The position numbers were made by a program, and so were the translations under genes. From Pseudovirgaria hyperparasitica (taxonomy: Eukaryota > Ascomycota > Dothideomycetes > Acrospermales > Acrospermaceae): DNA of 64,000 bases. Below are positions 34,068-43,208 of this stretch, one piece after another. Each line of letters starts with the position of its first letter. The first letter of the stretch is position 1. The notes beneath the pieces are model-generated. The model worked only from the letters and a program-made list of their open reading frames with translations, was not told the DNA's origin and did no database searches. The DNA is taken from the NCBI RefSeq assembly GCF_010093815.1, contig NW_022985563.1:574247-638246 (forward strand), given 5' to 3'.

Positions 34068-35808
34068 ATGAGTTGTGGTCAACAATTGCCCACCATGCCC
34101 CAGCACTCCCCATTCAAGATCGAGATCCCCGCAAAAGACATCCTAAGTTATCTATTCCCAGAGAACAAAGAATCTTCAGACCAGCCAATATGGATAGATG
34201 CTGCTGAGCCAGATAGAAGTCTGTCTCCCAAGCAGCTATTGCAATGGTCCAAGCGACTTGGAGTGGGCCTACAGAAGCTGGGAATGCACGAGGGTGATGT
34301 TGTTATGACCTTCGCAACCAACCATATATTTGTCCCTGTAGCGTATCTGGGTGTATCTGCTAGTGGGTGTATATTTTCAGGATGTAATCCAGCTTATAGT
34401 GTCTCGGGTACGTTCGGGCCAAGTGTTGTATGGCATCAACTAATGGTGTCCAGAGATCGTGTATCAAGTCGAGAATACAGGCGCGAAGGTCATTCTCGTG
34501 GATCCGGCCTTACTTGGTTCCGCTCTACCAGCAATTGATAAAGCTAGATTTCCACGAGACAAAGTCTTCCTGTTCAATGACGTCGAATGTCAAACTACTC
34601 AGGGTATTCGGGATTGGAGATCCATGATTGGATCTCCCGACGAAGCAAAGCACTGGACCTGGAGAGCCATCAATGGCGACGCATGCGCAACAACAACTGC
34701 AGTCATTAACTACTCTTCGGGTACTACTGGTCTCCCTAAAGGTGTGATGATTTCCCATCAAAATGTTATCGCAAATATCGAGCAATCAATATACATGCGA
34801 GACCTCGAACAAGATTATACGCCCAAGACCAAACCCACAGAGCGCTGGCTAGGCTTCCTCCCGCTATATCATGCTTATGGCCAGCTATGGTCCATTGGCG
34901 CCGCCTGTAAATTGCTCACGCCTTGTTTCTTCATGCGGACTTTCTCCTTCTCTTCATTTCTATGCCACATCCAGACTCACCGTATAACGCACATCCAGAC
35001 CGCGCCCCCTGTCCTTGTCATGCTCGCAAAACGCCCCGAAACCGTATCCTACGACATATCCTCCCTCGTGAACATCCTCTGTGGCGCAGCCCCGCTCTCT
35101 GCCGAACTCCAGAACGAAGTCTCAACGAAATGTAACGTTCAAGTCGTGCAGACGTGGGGTATGACAGAGCTCACATGCTCCATGCTCCACGTGCCTGGCG
35201 GTCTAGACGACCGCAGCGGCAGTGTCGGCCACATCGACCCGAACGCGTCCGTGAAGTTGATTTCTGATGATGGTCGCGAAGTCGGCGTGGGTGAGCGTGG
35301 CGAAGTACTTGTCAAAGGCCCGAACGTGTGTCTGGGCTACTGGCGCAATGCGCAAGCAACACGAGAACTATTTGATGATGATGGCTACATGCGCACTGGC
35401 GATGTTGCCGTACGCAATGAACGCGGCTGGTACTGGATCGTCGACCGCAAGAAAGAACTTATCAAGGTCAAGGGCTTTCAAGTTGCTCCTGCAGAGCTCG
35501 AGGCTCTACTGCTTGAACACCCTGATGTCGCAGACGCTGCTGTGTGCGCGTTGCAACTTGATCACGAGGAGCTGCCGCGTGGGTATCTTGTTTTACAAGA
35601 GAATGTGAAGGGCAGGATGACAGAGGAGGACATACATACATGGCTCAATCAGAGGGTTGCAAAGCACAAGCGCCTCTTGGGTGGAATCCAGTTTATTAAT
35701 GAAGTGCCAAAGAGTCCGAGTGGGAAGATACAACGGAAGGTGTTGAAGGAATGGGCCGCGAAGGATGCGCATGATTTCGTGAGGACGAGAGCAAGGGCAA
35801 AGCTTTGA
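34068..35808 (+). CDS. 4-coumarate-CoA ligase-like acyl-CoA ligase, peroxisomal
   Basis: ANL-superfamily enzyme that adenylates a carboxylic acid and transfers it to CoA. Exons 34068-34407 and 34454-35808, a 46-nt intron, 564 residues. The AMP-binding P-loop is YSSGTTGLPKGV; the later motifs GMTELT, YMRTGDVA and DRKKELIKVKGFQVAPAELE are in order, ending with the catalytic-lysine region SPSGKIQRKVL. The last three residues are AKL, a peroxisomal targeting signal type 1 variant. This fits fungal 4CL-like ligases acting on fatty, aromatic or secondary-metabolite acids. The true start could be the second ATG at 34095 (MPQHSPFKIEIP). Substrate not predictable; no polyketide or NRPS gene lies nearby. 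Confidence 0.92.
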
Positions 35809-36122
35809 GTCCGCACTGCATATAGAACAAAAGCTGTAATTACCGAAGTAAAACAGTGAGATAAAAGTTTCGCCTCGATACAATCGGCTACGATTGCTTT
35901 TGATCTTGAGGAGTTTGTGCATAGAAACTCCAATCTTCAGGGCGAACATACGTATGATCGTTAATAGCGTTAGTCGACTGTGAGTATTAAATCACTGAGG
36001 GCGCTGGCCGCGATCTTAGACGTGAATACAATAAGTGAAATCTCTATCCCACGAGCGTCCGCATACACGCGCAACATGTTCCGTTGCAACATGATATACT
36101 ATTCTTGAGCCTAATATCTCCC
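35809..36122. other. Intergenic, convergent 3' ends
   Basis: 314 bases between convergent genes. AT-rich with likely poly(A) regions; nothing else seen. Confidence 0.45.
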
Positions 36123-37628
36123 CTAATACCAGCCGTCCCCTTCTTCGCCCTTCTTCACATTCTTTGGATTCAGACTCAATAACCTCATCGCCGGCACCTG
36201 GCCGCTAACCTTACTCTCAAAAACGCCACCGACAGCCCTGCGGCCATAATGCGAGAAACTATCAAAGCGCTCCTGGCTCTCTAGCCCATTTATGGCAACC
36301 CACTCCGGACTCGTATACGGACTACGCCCATCGCCTAGATCACTCCAGCGCGTGACGACAATCGCATGCTTGAATTTCTGCACGGGATCACTCGGATCCT
36401 CGACCATATTGATCTCGACCAGGTACTCGGTGGGACACTCAGGACATCTCCGTGCAGGGCGACAGGTATCACAGCCACGCACGATCAAGCCCGGATTAGC
36501 GCGCTCGCGCGAGAACGTGGGCGCCTTCTGTAGCTGCTGGTAGATGCTCTCAGGCGGAGCGGGGACATGCGACATCATACATTTACACGTGGGCATGAGC
36601 AGGCCGTCGCGCCAGTGGGCGCACACGCTGAAGAAGGGCATGTACTCCTCGCGGTCGTACAGGATGTGCCGCATGCTGGTCTCGGTCATGTCGCGCGCCG
36701 GGAGTGTGAATGCGCGGCTGATGACGCGCATCAGGAGGCGGCCGTCGTGGATTAGGAAGCGCGTGCGGTGCGTCCAGCCGGCATGACGCCAGCGCTTTGA
36801 GAGTGCGTCGATGGAGATGCCGTAGGATGGTGTGTGTTTTGCGGCGCGAAGGACAAGTTGGATGTATGCGTAGGGCAGCTCGCGGGCGTGCGTGAGCCGC
36901 ATGCGAGGCAGGACAGAGGAGTTTATGTTCGGGCAGGCGAAGATAGGGTTGTTGACGTATTCGATTTTGAGCGTTTCCTTGCCTGGGTGCAGGCGTTTGT
37001 GGTACTTGCTGCAGGGGAAGCAAAGCAGATGGCCCGGGTATTGCTCATCGAGGGCGTGTAGGAAGGCATGTTTGAAGTGACGGTGTTCTATGGAGTTGAA
37101 CATTTCGAAAGGCATCAGGCCAAGTTTTGTGTAGAGGGTTTTGTTGGATATGGCGAGATTGACAGCGTCGATGGGGTTGAGGAAAAGTGCAATACGCTTC
37201 CAAACCTCTGGTGGGAGAGACGCAATGCGTTTTTCGTGCTCTGGGGATACGAGCATACCTTGACGCTTCCGCCGTCGAGCGTTTGGCGAGAAGTGGTCCT
37301 TGGGAGGGGGTTCATCATCATCGTCATGAAGAAAGTCGCGATGTGCGAGCCCATGCATTACATCACCAGAGTCTTTAATTTGAGGGCGAGAATACTCATT
37401 TGATGGGTTATCGTTGAATATCGCATATTCGTGTCGTTCTCCGAGATCATTTGCTTGACTCGACACTGGCGCCGGCAGGTTCTTCTTGCGCAGTTTGCCG
37501 CTTTGAGATTGGCCTCCGGGATCTTTCGCAGAGTGTTTATCTGACTTGAAAATCCTGCGTAGACTGAAAGATGACTTTTTGGACTGCAAGATGGACTGTT
37601 CCGACATGTTAGAATGCATGGTGAGCAT
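36123..37628 (-). CDS. F-box-like domain protein
   Basis: Intronless, 501 residues. An F-box-like segment sits at about residues 137-175 (SLPPEVWKRIALFLNPIDAV), preceded by a charged disordered N-terminus with a basic patch (NARRRKRQG). The rest contains Cys/His-rich stretches (LLCFPCSKYHKRLHPG; CKCMMSHV; CDTCRPARRCPECP) seen in many Pezizomycotina F-box proteins of unknown target. Likely an SCF ubiquitin-ligase substrate adaptor, by family. The start could be Met8 (MSEQSILQSKK) instead of Met1. Confidence 0.82.
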   Translation of the reverse strand: MLTMHSNMSEQSILQSKKSSFSLRRIFKSDKHSAKDPGGQSQSGKLRKKNLPAPVSSQANDLGERHEYAIFNDNPSNEYSRPQIKDSGDVMHGLAHRDFLHDDDDEPPPKDHFSPNARRRKRQGMLVSPEHEKRIASLPPEVWKRIALFLNPIDAVNLAISNKTLYTKLGLMPFEMFNSIEHRHFKHAFLHALDEQYPGHLLCFPCSKYHKRLHPGKETLKIEYVNNPIFACPNINSSVLPRMRLTHARELPYAYIQLVLRAAKHTPSYGISIDALSKRWRHAGWTHRTRFLIHDGRLLMRVISRAFTLPARDMTETSMRHILYDREEYMPFFSVCAHWRDGLLMPTCKCMMSHVPAPPESIYQQLQKAPTFSRERANPGLIVRGCDTCRPARRCPECPTEYLVEINMVEDPSDPVQKFKHAIVVTRWSDLGDGRSPYTSPEWVAINGLESQERFDSFSHYGRRAVGGVFESKVSGQVPAMRLLSLNPKNVKKGEEGDGWY

Positions 37629-38129
37629 GGTGGATACGATATGTGATAATGTAGGTCGACCCGAAGATCAAGTCTTCGCCCTCCAAATTGAATGAAGTTG
37701 GACAACCATTGAGTCGGATTTGTATCGAATACTCAATGCGCCGTGGTCTCTTATAGATTGACTGGAGTTTGAATTTGGTGGCCAGATCGCTTCAAAGGAA
37801 GCCCCAATGCGCGATGTGTGTCATGCCGAGCGCATCCGGTGCTATTGAGCCTCAGGCAGCAAGTACTTGGCCTTGACTTCTGTATGGACAATCCTGCTAA
37901 AGACGCTGTTTAACAAATCTATGGATTGATTTAAGCGCATAAATAGATAGAATAACTGAGTATGACATATCAAAAGGTATGAGGACCCCTGTCCTAGCTC
38001 ATGTAAACTCAAGCTATAAACTTATCATTGCTACATGTACAGTGAGATCCAGTATCCTCATATGACGTTCACAGGGTCGTGGTCCTCTCAGAACCTGACA
38101 TATTTACTCAATCTCCCTTGAAACTACAG
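37629..38129. other. Intergenic, no supported gene
   Basis: 501 bases upstream of the F-box-like gene and downstream of the beta-lactamase-fold gene. AT-rich around 37920-38060. Nothing recognised. Confidence 0.4.
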
Positions 38130-39461
38130 TCAAATGTTGTCATAGATCGCTTTCTCGCACCCAAACCATGTGCCCAAAACACTCATATCCCCAAATGGCA
38201 TGATCTGACTCGCAATCATGCCTGCCACACCTTTCTCCCTGTCCACCCAGTAGAACAAATTACTAATTCCGGCCCACCATCCTGTATTTCTTCCCCTACC
38301 GGTAACACCTGGTTCAATCGTCATGAAGAAACTCAAACCCCATCCTTGCGGCGGATTTCCGTCCTGAGGATACATGTCTGGGATCGGGTTCGTCATGTCG
38401 GGTTTAGCGCCAGGCAGACCGTCGTGGCCAAAGTTAGGGAATTGTGGGATTTGATTTTTAAACATCTCATCCACAGTTTTGGATGACAGGATAGGGTAGC
38501 CGGTGCTCGGGGATGTGCCATCGTTGAGGAGGGCGGCTAGGACCTCTGCTGCTAGTCAATCTTTGCAGGGCGACGGACGACACAAAGTACGCACGGATAT
38601 ATTCTGTGGGTTTGGAGAAACAGCCCGCGCCACCGCTGTTGAAGATACGATCCTGCTCCTCTGGAGTGGTTGAAAAGAGGGAACGGCGGAGGAGGTGGTC
38701 GCGCTCGACGAGTTTCCCGTCAGGGTATTTCTGGTGCATAGCGGCGAGCTGGGCTTTCATTTCAGTTGAAGGAAACATAGTGGTGTTCGTGAGGCCGAGT
38801 GGCTTGCAGATACCATCTTGCATGAGCTCATTCAATTTCTTACCACCAGCACGTTCGGCGGCGAGGCCTGCCCAATCGATGTTAATCTATAGGACTGTTA
38901 GACAAGGGTAATAAAGGGAAGTTTGCTACTTACGCCGTACTCCCACTTCGTACCAGGCTCGTTGACGAGTGGCATCTGCAGGATCTCCCATGCGTCGCCA
39001 TGGAAGACATCGTAACCAGCTGGGCGGGCGTAGTCTCGAAGTTTCTCGTTGAAGAACTCGTAGCCAAAGCCGGCAGTGTGTGTGAGGAGCATGCGAAGCG
39101 TGATATCGTGCTGCTTCGGTCTAAGCGTGAGGTCATCTTGAAGAACCTGTACTTTCTCCAGCTCTGGACAAAGCTTATACAAGCTCTTGTGGTCATCCAA
39201 GCTCAGCTTTCCTTGCTCTACAAGCTGCAGACAGACGATAGTAGTCAGTAACTTCGTACAGCTGAAAATACAAAATATTGTGTCAACATCCATGGCTTTA
39301 TTCGTGTTGACGCCTCTCTTCCCAGAAGCATTAGTCTGAATGATCTCGCCCTTCTTGTTGATGGAGGCAAACACTAGTCCAGAAACCCCTTTCTTTGGAT
39401 CCGATGTGCATGCATCAAGTGCCTGCTGTACGGCGGTCGAGGCTTTTGGATAGGAAGACAT
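38130..39461 (-). CDS. Class C beta-lactamase-fold serine hydrolase/esterase
   Basis: Three exons (39461-38934, 38886-38595, 38545-38130), introns 47 and 49 nt, 411 residues. The SxxK nucleophile motif is SCTK in FCIFSCTKLLT, followed by LLTHTAGFGYEF and WEYGINIDWAG (YxN-like motif formed across intron 1). The fold is that of penicillin-binding proteins and fungal LovD/EstB-type esterases or acyltransferases. The first ATG in frame is 39461 (MSSYPKAS); the frame is open farther upstream but without an ATG. There is no signal peptide, so it is probably cytosolic. Intron 2 ends in three tandem acceptors (38552, 38549, 38546), all in frame. Substrate unknown; no biosynthetic partner genes adjoin it. 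Confidence 0.88.
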
Positions 39462-40498
39462 TGTAACGCAGGTGGGTACGGAGATGTGGAACTTTGACAA
39501 TGTGTTCGTCGTCTGGAAACTGGAAAGCGATGACTCCTTTCAACGGACACAAGGAGAGCTAGGTATACTTGTAGCCGTGGTCAGAATGAGGGGTCTCCCA
39601 TTGCACCCACACGCGGGGCTGGACCTATCTATAGGAGACCCCTCATGTTGTGCACAATAGCCTCTCACCCCATATAGCATCAGCCAGGTAACCGCCATGA
39701 GACATTTTCTAGTCATGCCCATGCATAGTGCCTGTATCGACCACAATACTGCCTAAGGAGTAATCTCGCCTAGACGGCGATGAAGAGCTTTGATTCGAAT
39801 GTGCGGCCTTGCGGAGAACAAGATCAGCATCATGGTATTCAGTCGATCGTTCGATTAAGTAGCCGGGCGAAAGGGGGTTCAGACCTGTGGCGAACGGAGG
39901 CCGGTCATGCTAAAGAGACTATCCACCAGTCATTCTGTGCGACACAGATTTGAGAGCAATAGACGTGAAGGCCGAGGCGAATGCGGAGTGCGGAGAAGCA
40001 TTCACTGATCGGCCCGTGCATTCATGCGGGCTAAGCAAATTAGTCGTTTGCCTAGAACCTAACTTTCTTAGCACTCGTGCCCGCGTGTTCTTGTCTCTAT
40101 TTTCCTATCAAGTTCTTGATTATCGCGATAAATCGATAAGTCTTTCAATTTGCTATCTATATGCATGGGGAGAAGTATATGCAATCTTTGCTATCATAAT
40201 CCGACAGAAGATGTCAAGCTACATGACCCTGGCTCATGAATGTAGCCGTGAAGAGGAGGTGATCTGATCATGTCTCATTGCTTTCCTTACATACAAGACA
40301 CATGTAGACTGAGTATGCCTCACATGTATATATAGGTATAAGTAGTTGCGAATGGCGTTCAGACCCTGCCAAGACATTTTGCGGATCCAACCCTCGATTC
40401 GTATGGCCCAGTGCCGTTGCAACGACCCTGGCTACGAAATTTGACTTTTTAACCTCACTCTCTCACGTCACTTCGACGCCGAAGGCACACTTCTCATC
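39462..40498. other. Divergent intergenic region with inverted repeat
   Basis: About 1 kb between two divergent genes. Holds a 13-base inverted repeat (separate entry) and a TATATATAGGTATA stretch near 40327-40340. No supported gene. Confidence 0.45.
39586..39646. repeat. 13-base perfect inverted repeat
   Basis: Arms ATGAGGGGTCTCC (39586-39598) and GGAGACCCCTCAT (39634-39646) are exact reverse complements with a 35-base spacer. The repeat lies 125 bases upstream of the beta-lactamase-fold gene start. It may be a transcription-factor site or the ends of a tiny eroded element. Confidence 0.85.
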
Positions 40499-41038
40499 AT
40501 GAATACCGTACGCTTTCAGTCCTTTGAATCTTTAGCTGCTGATCATTCTAGATCCGATCAGTAGGGTACGTGATCACGGTACCAGCTCGTGTGCCTATCG
40601 GAGCTTCCGATACCAAAGCTAACACTTCATGACACTCGCAGCTACGGCTGGGGCGTCCTTATCCTAGGTCCGTAGACTCCATCCTTTTTTCTTTCCTATC
40701 ATGACATACGCCTATAAAGCACTCGCTCTTACAACCGCTGATTTATTCTAGCCGGCGGCGGCGCATACTATTTTGCAAAGAAAGAAATCAACGCAGACCG
40801 AGAAGTACGCGCCGAAGCCGACCGCAAGAAACGTGCATTTCAAGATCGCATGCGCTCCGAAGAGTATAGAAACCGACTGTCTGCGTCTGAAGATAGCGCA
40901 AATGCAAACCTTGAAGTTAGTCAAGATCCAGCGCTCACGAGACATGCACCTGAAGCGATGAGACAGAAGACAGTAGAGAAGAGCAAGTACGAGCCCAGTG
41001 AGCCATGGCAGAGTCCAAAAGGGAATCGTTTTAGTTAG
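40499..41038 (+). CDS. 111-aa single-pass membrane protein encoded by micro-exons
   Basis: Four exons: 40499-40507 (9 nt), 40552-40565 (14 nt), 40642-40667 (26 nt) and 40752-41038; introns 44, 76 and 84 nt. The joined length is 336 nt. The protein starts MNTIRSVGYGWGVLILAGGG and continues AYYFAKKEINADRE. This is one hydrophobic span near the N-terminus, then a charged, helical, Ala/Glu/Lys/Arg-rich region with a Pro-rich end (PSEPWQSPKGNRFS). It matches my memory of a small conserved Pezizomycotina family with a YYFAKKxINADR signature (DUF4748-like), function unknown; an N-terminal anchor of this type suggests a mitochondrial membrane. Every junction is GT..AG and restores the conserved reading. 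Only the last exon would be found by simple open-frame search. Confidence 0.8.
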
Positions 41039-41489
41039 CGGAACCTCCCGTAAGAGGAAGTGCTCAGTCCCTGTGCTTAGCAAGAGGCTTCTAGCGTTTC
41101 TGAGGCTCTACGCAATATGCTATGTACTATCGCGACGTATCTCGGCCTACGCCCAGAGCGACCTAATAATAGTATGGATACACGATACTCTCGACAAGGG
41201 GATCACTATAACAATCTTTAATATCCTTACTCTCATGTAAAATTCCCGCATGTCCCAGACAGGTACTCAACCCTTGTACGAGGAATATCCTAGCTATGCG
41301 TGCGCACGATCTTGGCGACGCCATACGCTATTAGTGAAAGACCAGGTGTGTAGGGCCGAGGAGTAAGTGTTTACCATGATGCGAGCGCTACTTGGAAGTC
41401 ATTCAAATTTTCAAGGCCTCTATAAATTTTCTACTTTCAATAAATTTTACTTCTACTTCTTACACCATTCCAGTTTTCATTTCACAAAA
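41039..41489. other. Intergenic; promoter of the 41.5-kb protease gene
   Basis: 451 bases. A TATA-like CTCTATAAATTTT at about 41418-41430 lies ~60 bases before the protease start. The frame of that gene is open upstream to about 41367, but the added residues would destroy the signal peptide. Confidence 0.5.
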
Positions 41490-42443
41490 ATGCTCCCATG
41501 GTGTATACTCCTCATGGCAGTCGTTCCTGTCGTTGCCGATCCGTTGGCCACGACTTATGCCATCCATTCATCTTGTTCTCCATACCCAGCAGTTTTGCAA
41601 GCTGTCACTGAAGCTATCAAGATGGCTTCTCTAGCTAGCCAGCACCTGGAAGCCGAAGATGACTGGGAGAAATACGACACATTCGGCCTTGGAGCTGCCT
41701 TCAGGCTTGTCTGGAACATTGCTGATCGTGACGATTACGAAGTTGCACTTGACCAAGTGAGCACAATCTTTGGAAGTATTGCCGAAACCCGTCCGGGAGA
41801 TTCGTTCTCCGGCGCAGATATTCACATTTACTGCGACAATGATGAGCGATGGAAACTCGCCAAAGATCGAACAGCCCTAGGCCCGCTCATGCAAGGAGAC
41901 CCTGCGCCCCTGCCCAATTCCAGAGAACATCCAGACCAACAGATCTGGGTCGACAACACAAGTGGTGTTTACCATATCGGCATACCTGCATGTTTCTACG
42001 ACACAACCGCAGTAACATATACGAAGGCTATACGCTCGCCGTTCCACTCCAGGCCACCTGCCCGGCGCGCCGCAATCACAATCTGCAATGATGGGTTGAA
42101 GCGATACTCAACGCTCGATGGGTACATTGATATAAAGACAGGTATTGACCTCTCTAAAATCGGTGTGGGCGCCGTCTCTGTGTTTCTAAGCCACACAATC
42201 CTACACGAGCTGACGCATACACTACCATATGAAGTCAATGATGACGAGGACAACCCGTATGGGTGGGAACACTCGATTCAGAAGCACACGGATGCGGCGC
42301 TCGACAATGCAGATAACTATGCGTATTTCGGAGCGCTGGCGCTGTTGTTTGAGAAAGGATATATGCTCACACCGGATGCCATAGGGGCGGAGATGGGCGT
42401 CTTGGTTCAGAGGCCACGCGAAAGAAATCTGTCACCGGTTTAG
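41490..42443 (+). CDS. Secreted HExxH (aspzincin/M35-like) metalloprotease
   Basis: Intronless, 317 residues from the ATG at 41490, chosen because it gives a clear signal peptide (MLPWCILLMAVVPVVA) with an A-rich context directly before the ATG. HELTH lies at 239-243, followed by DNPYGW (Asp254, likely third zinc ligand) and NADNYAYFGALALLFEKGY, matching the fungal lysine-specific metallo-endopeptidase/M35 arrangement. HIYCDNDERW is shared with the 3.9-5.5 kb protein, its paralog, but this copy has no repeat stalk. Extracellular peptidase activity is inferred; the zinc site looks complete. Confidence 0.83.
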   Translation: MLPWCILLMAVVPVVADPLATTYAIHSSCSPYPAVLQAVTEAIKMASLASQHLEAEDDWEKYDTFGLGAAFRLVWNIADRDDYEVALDQVSTIFGSIAETRPGDSFSGADIHIYCDNDERWKLAKDRTALGPLMQGDPAPLPNSREHPDQQIWVDNTSGVYHIGIPACFYDTTAVTYTKAIRSPFHSRPPARRAAITICNDGLKRYSTLDGYIDIKTGIDLSKIGVGAVSVFLSHTILHELTHTLPYEVNDDEDNPYGWEHSIQKHTDAALDNADNYAYFGALALLFEKGYMLTPDAIGAEMGVLVQRPRERNLSPV

Positions 42444-43187
42444 ACTTAATTGTACGGGTTGCCACTTTTGTATGTTCCATCAATGATCCATAGTAGAATC
42501 ATGGTATGGAGGAGTGTGTCACGAATGGGGCTCGCCTTGTGACAGGGCTGAGGCTGATCCGGACTGTCGGACACGCCCAGGACACGCTCCGGTGCCAACT
42601 AAATTCGGAGGGTTCCCTCAAGCGTCCAGCGTATTTTAGTATTCTAAACGTTCGAAACAAAGATTTACTGAGTAATCATGTAGTTATTAGTTTAGCCGAA
42701 GTAATCTCCGGTACCCTTCTATCCGCCTCTTATTCTTCTCTCTTTCTCTCTCCCTCTCTTCCTCCCCCCCTCTCTTATTATTATATATAATTTTAGACCT
42801 CGCACGCTTTGAAACAACACTTGTACACGTGTTTTTAACTGATTTTGACTGAGTTAATCTCGTAGGCTTCAAAATAACACTGATTACACGTGTTTTTGAC
42901 TTATAGACTACGGATATATACGTGCTTGAAGCTTATTCTATATTACTTAGTAAGATGGCTTAGATATATCGTATAATAGCCGACTCGTATAGTATACATA
43001 ATATAGCTGGACGCTTGAGTAACCCTCCTAAATTTGTCCAGGGATGGATTGTTTTATGCTGATGGCCCAAGCTTCTGACATCCATTCATGAAACGTCATT
43101 TATTTCGTGCGCCATTAAAACTTCGTTAATGGCTGCAACACGCTCAGCAACCTTCGTATCAGTACTGGCGTATCTCCCTTTTGAGAA
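42444..43187. other. Intergenic, low-complexity and AT-rich
   Basis: Contains a pyrimidine-rich run (about 42726-42776), a TTATTATTATATATAATTTT-like tract following it, and a diverged direct repeat (separate entry). Looks like eroded repeat DNA. No gene recognised. Confidence 0.5.
42806..42900. repeat. Diverged 35-bp direct repeat, 60-bp period
   Basis: Copies at 42806-42840 and 42866-42900 share GCTT..AAA..AACACT and the exact stretch TACACGTGTTTTT, which includes the palindrome ACACGTGT. Several differences between copies are C/T or G/A. Possibly part of an eroded element. Confidence 0.6.
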
Positions 43188-43208
43188 ATGCCATTGCGAT
43201 CACGATGA
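43188..43208 (+). promoter_or_regulatory. Upstream ORF overlapping the COQ3 start (ATGA)
   Basis: A six-codon uORF (ATG CCA TTG CGA TCA CGA TGA) begins 17 bases before the COQ3 ATG in another frame. Its stop overlaps the COQ3 start as ATGA at 43205-43208. Such an arrangement can set main-frame translation by leaky scanning or reinitiation. Presence in the mRNA depends on the transcription start, which is not known. Confidence 0.6.

Noticed and set aside
36567-37403. Several overlapping open frames opposite the F-box-like gene
   Set aside because: Antisense shadows in GC-rich coding sequence; the minus-strand frame has the F-box-like and Cys-rich segments.
39462-39500. Longer start for the beta-lactamase-fold protein
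   Set aside because: The extra in-frame codons contain no ATG; the upstream codon would be TTG.
41367-41489. Extended N-terminus of the 41.5-kb protease
   Set aside because: The extension has no supported function and would bury a clear signal peptide that begins at the ATG at 41490, just downstream of a TATA-like box.
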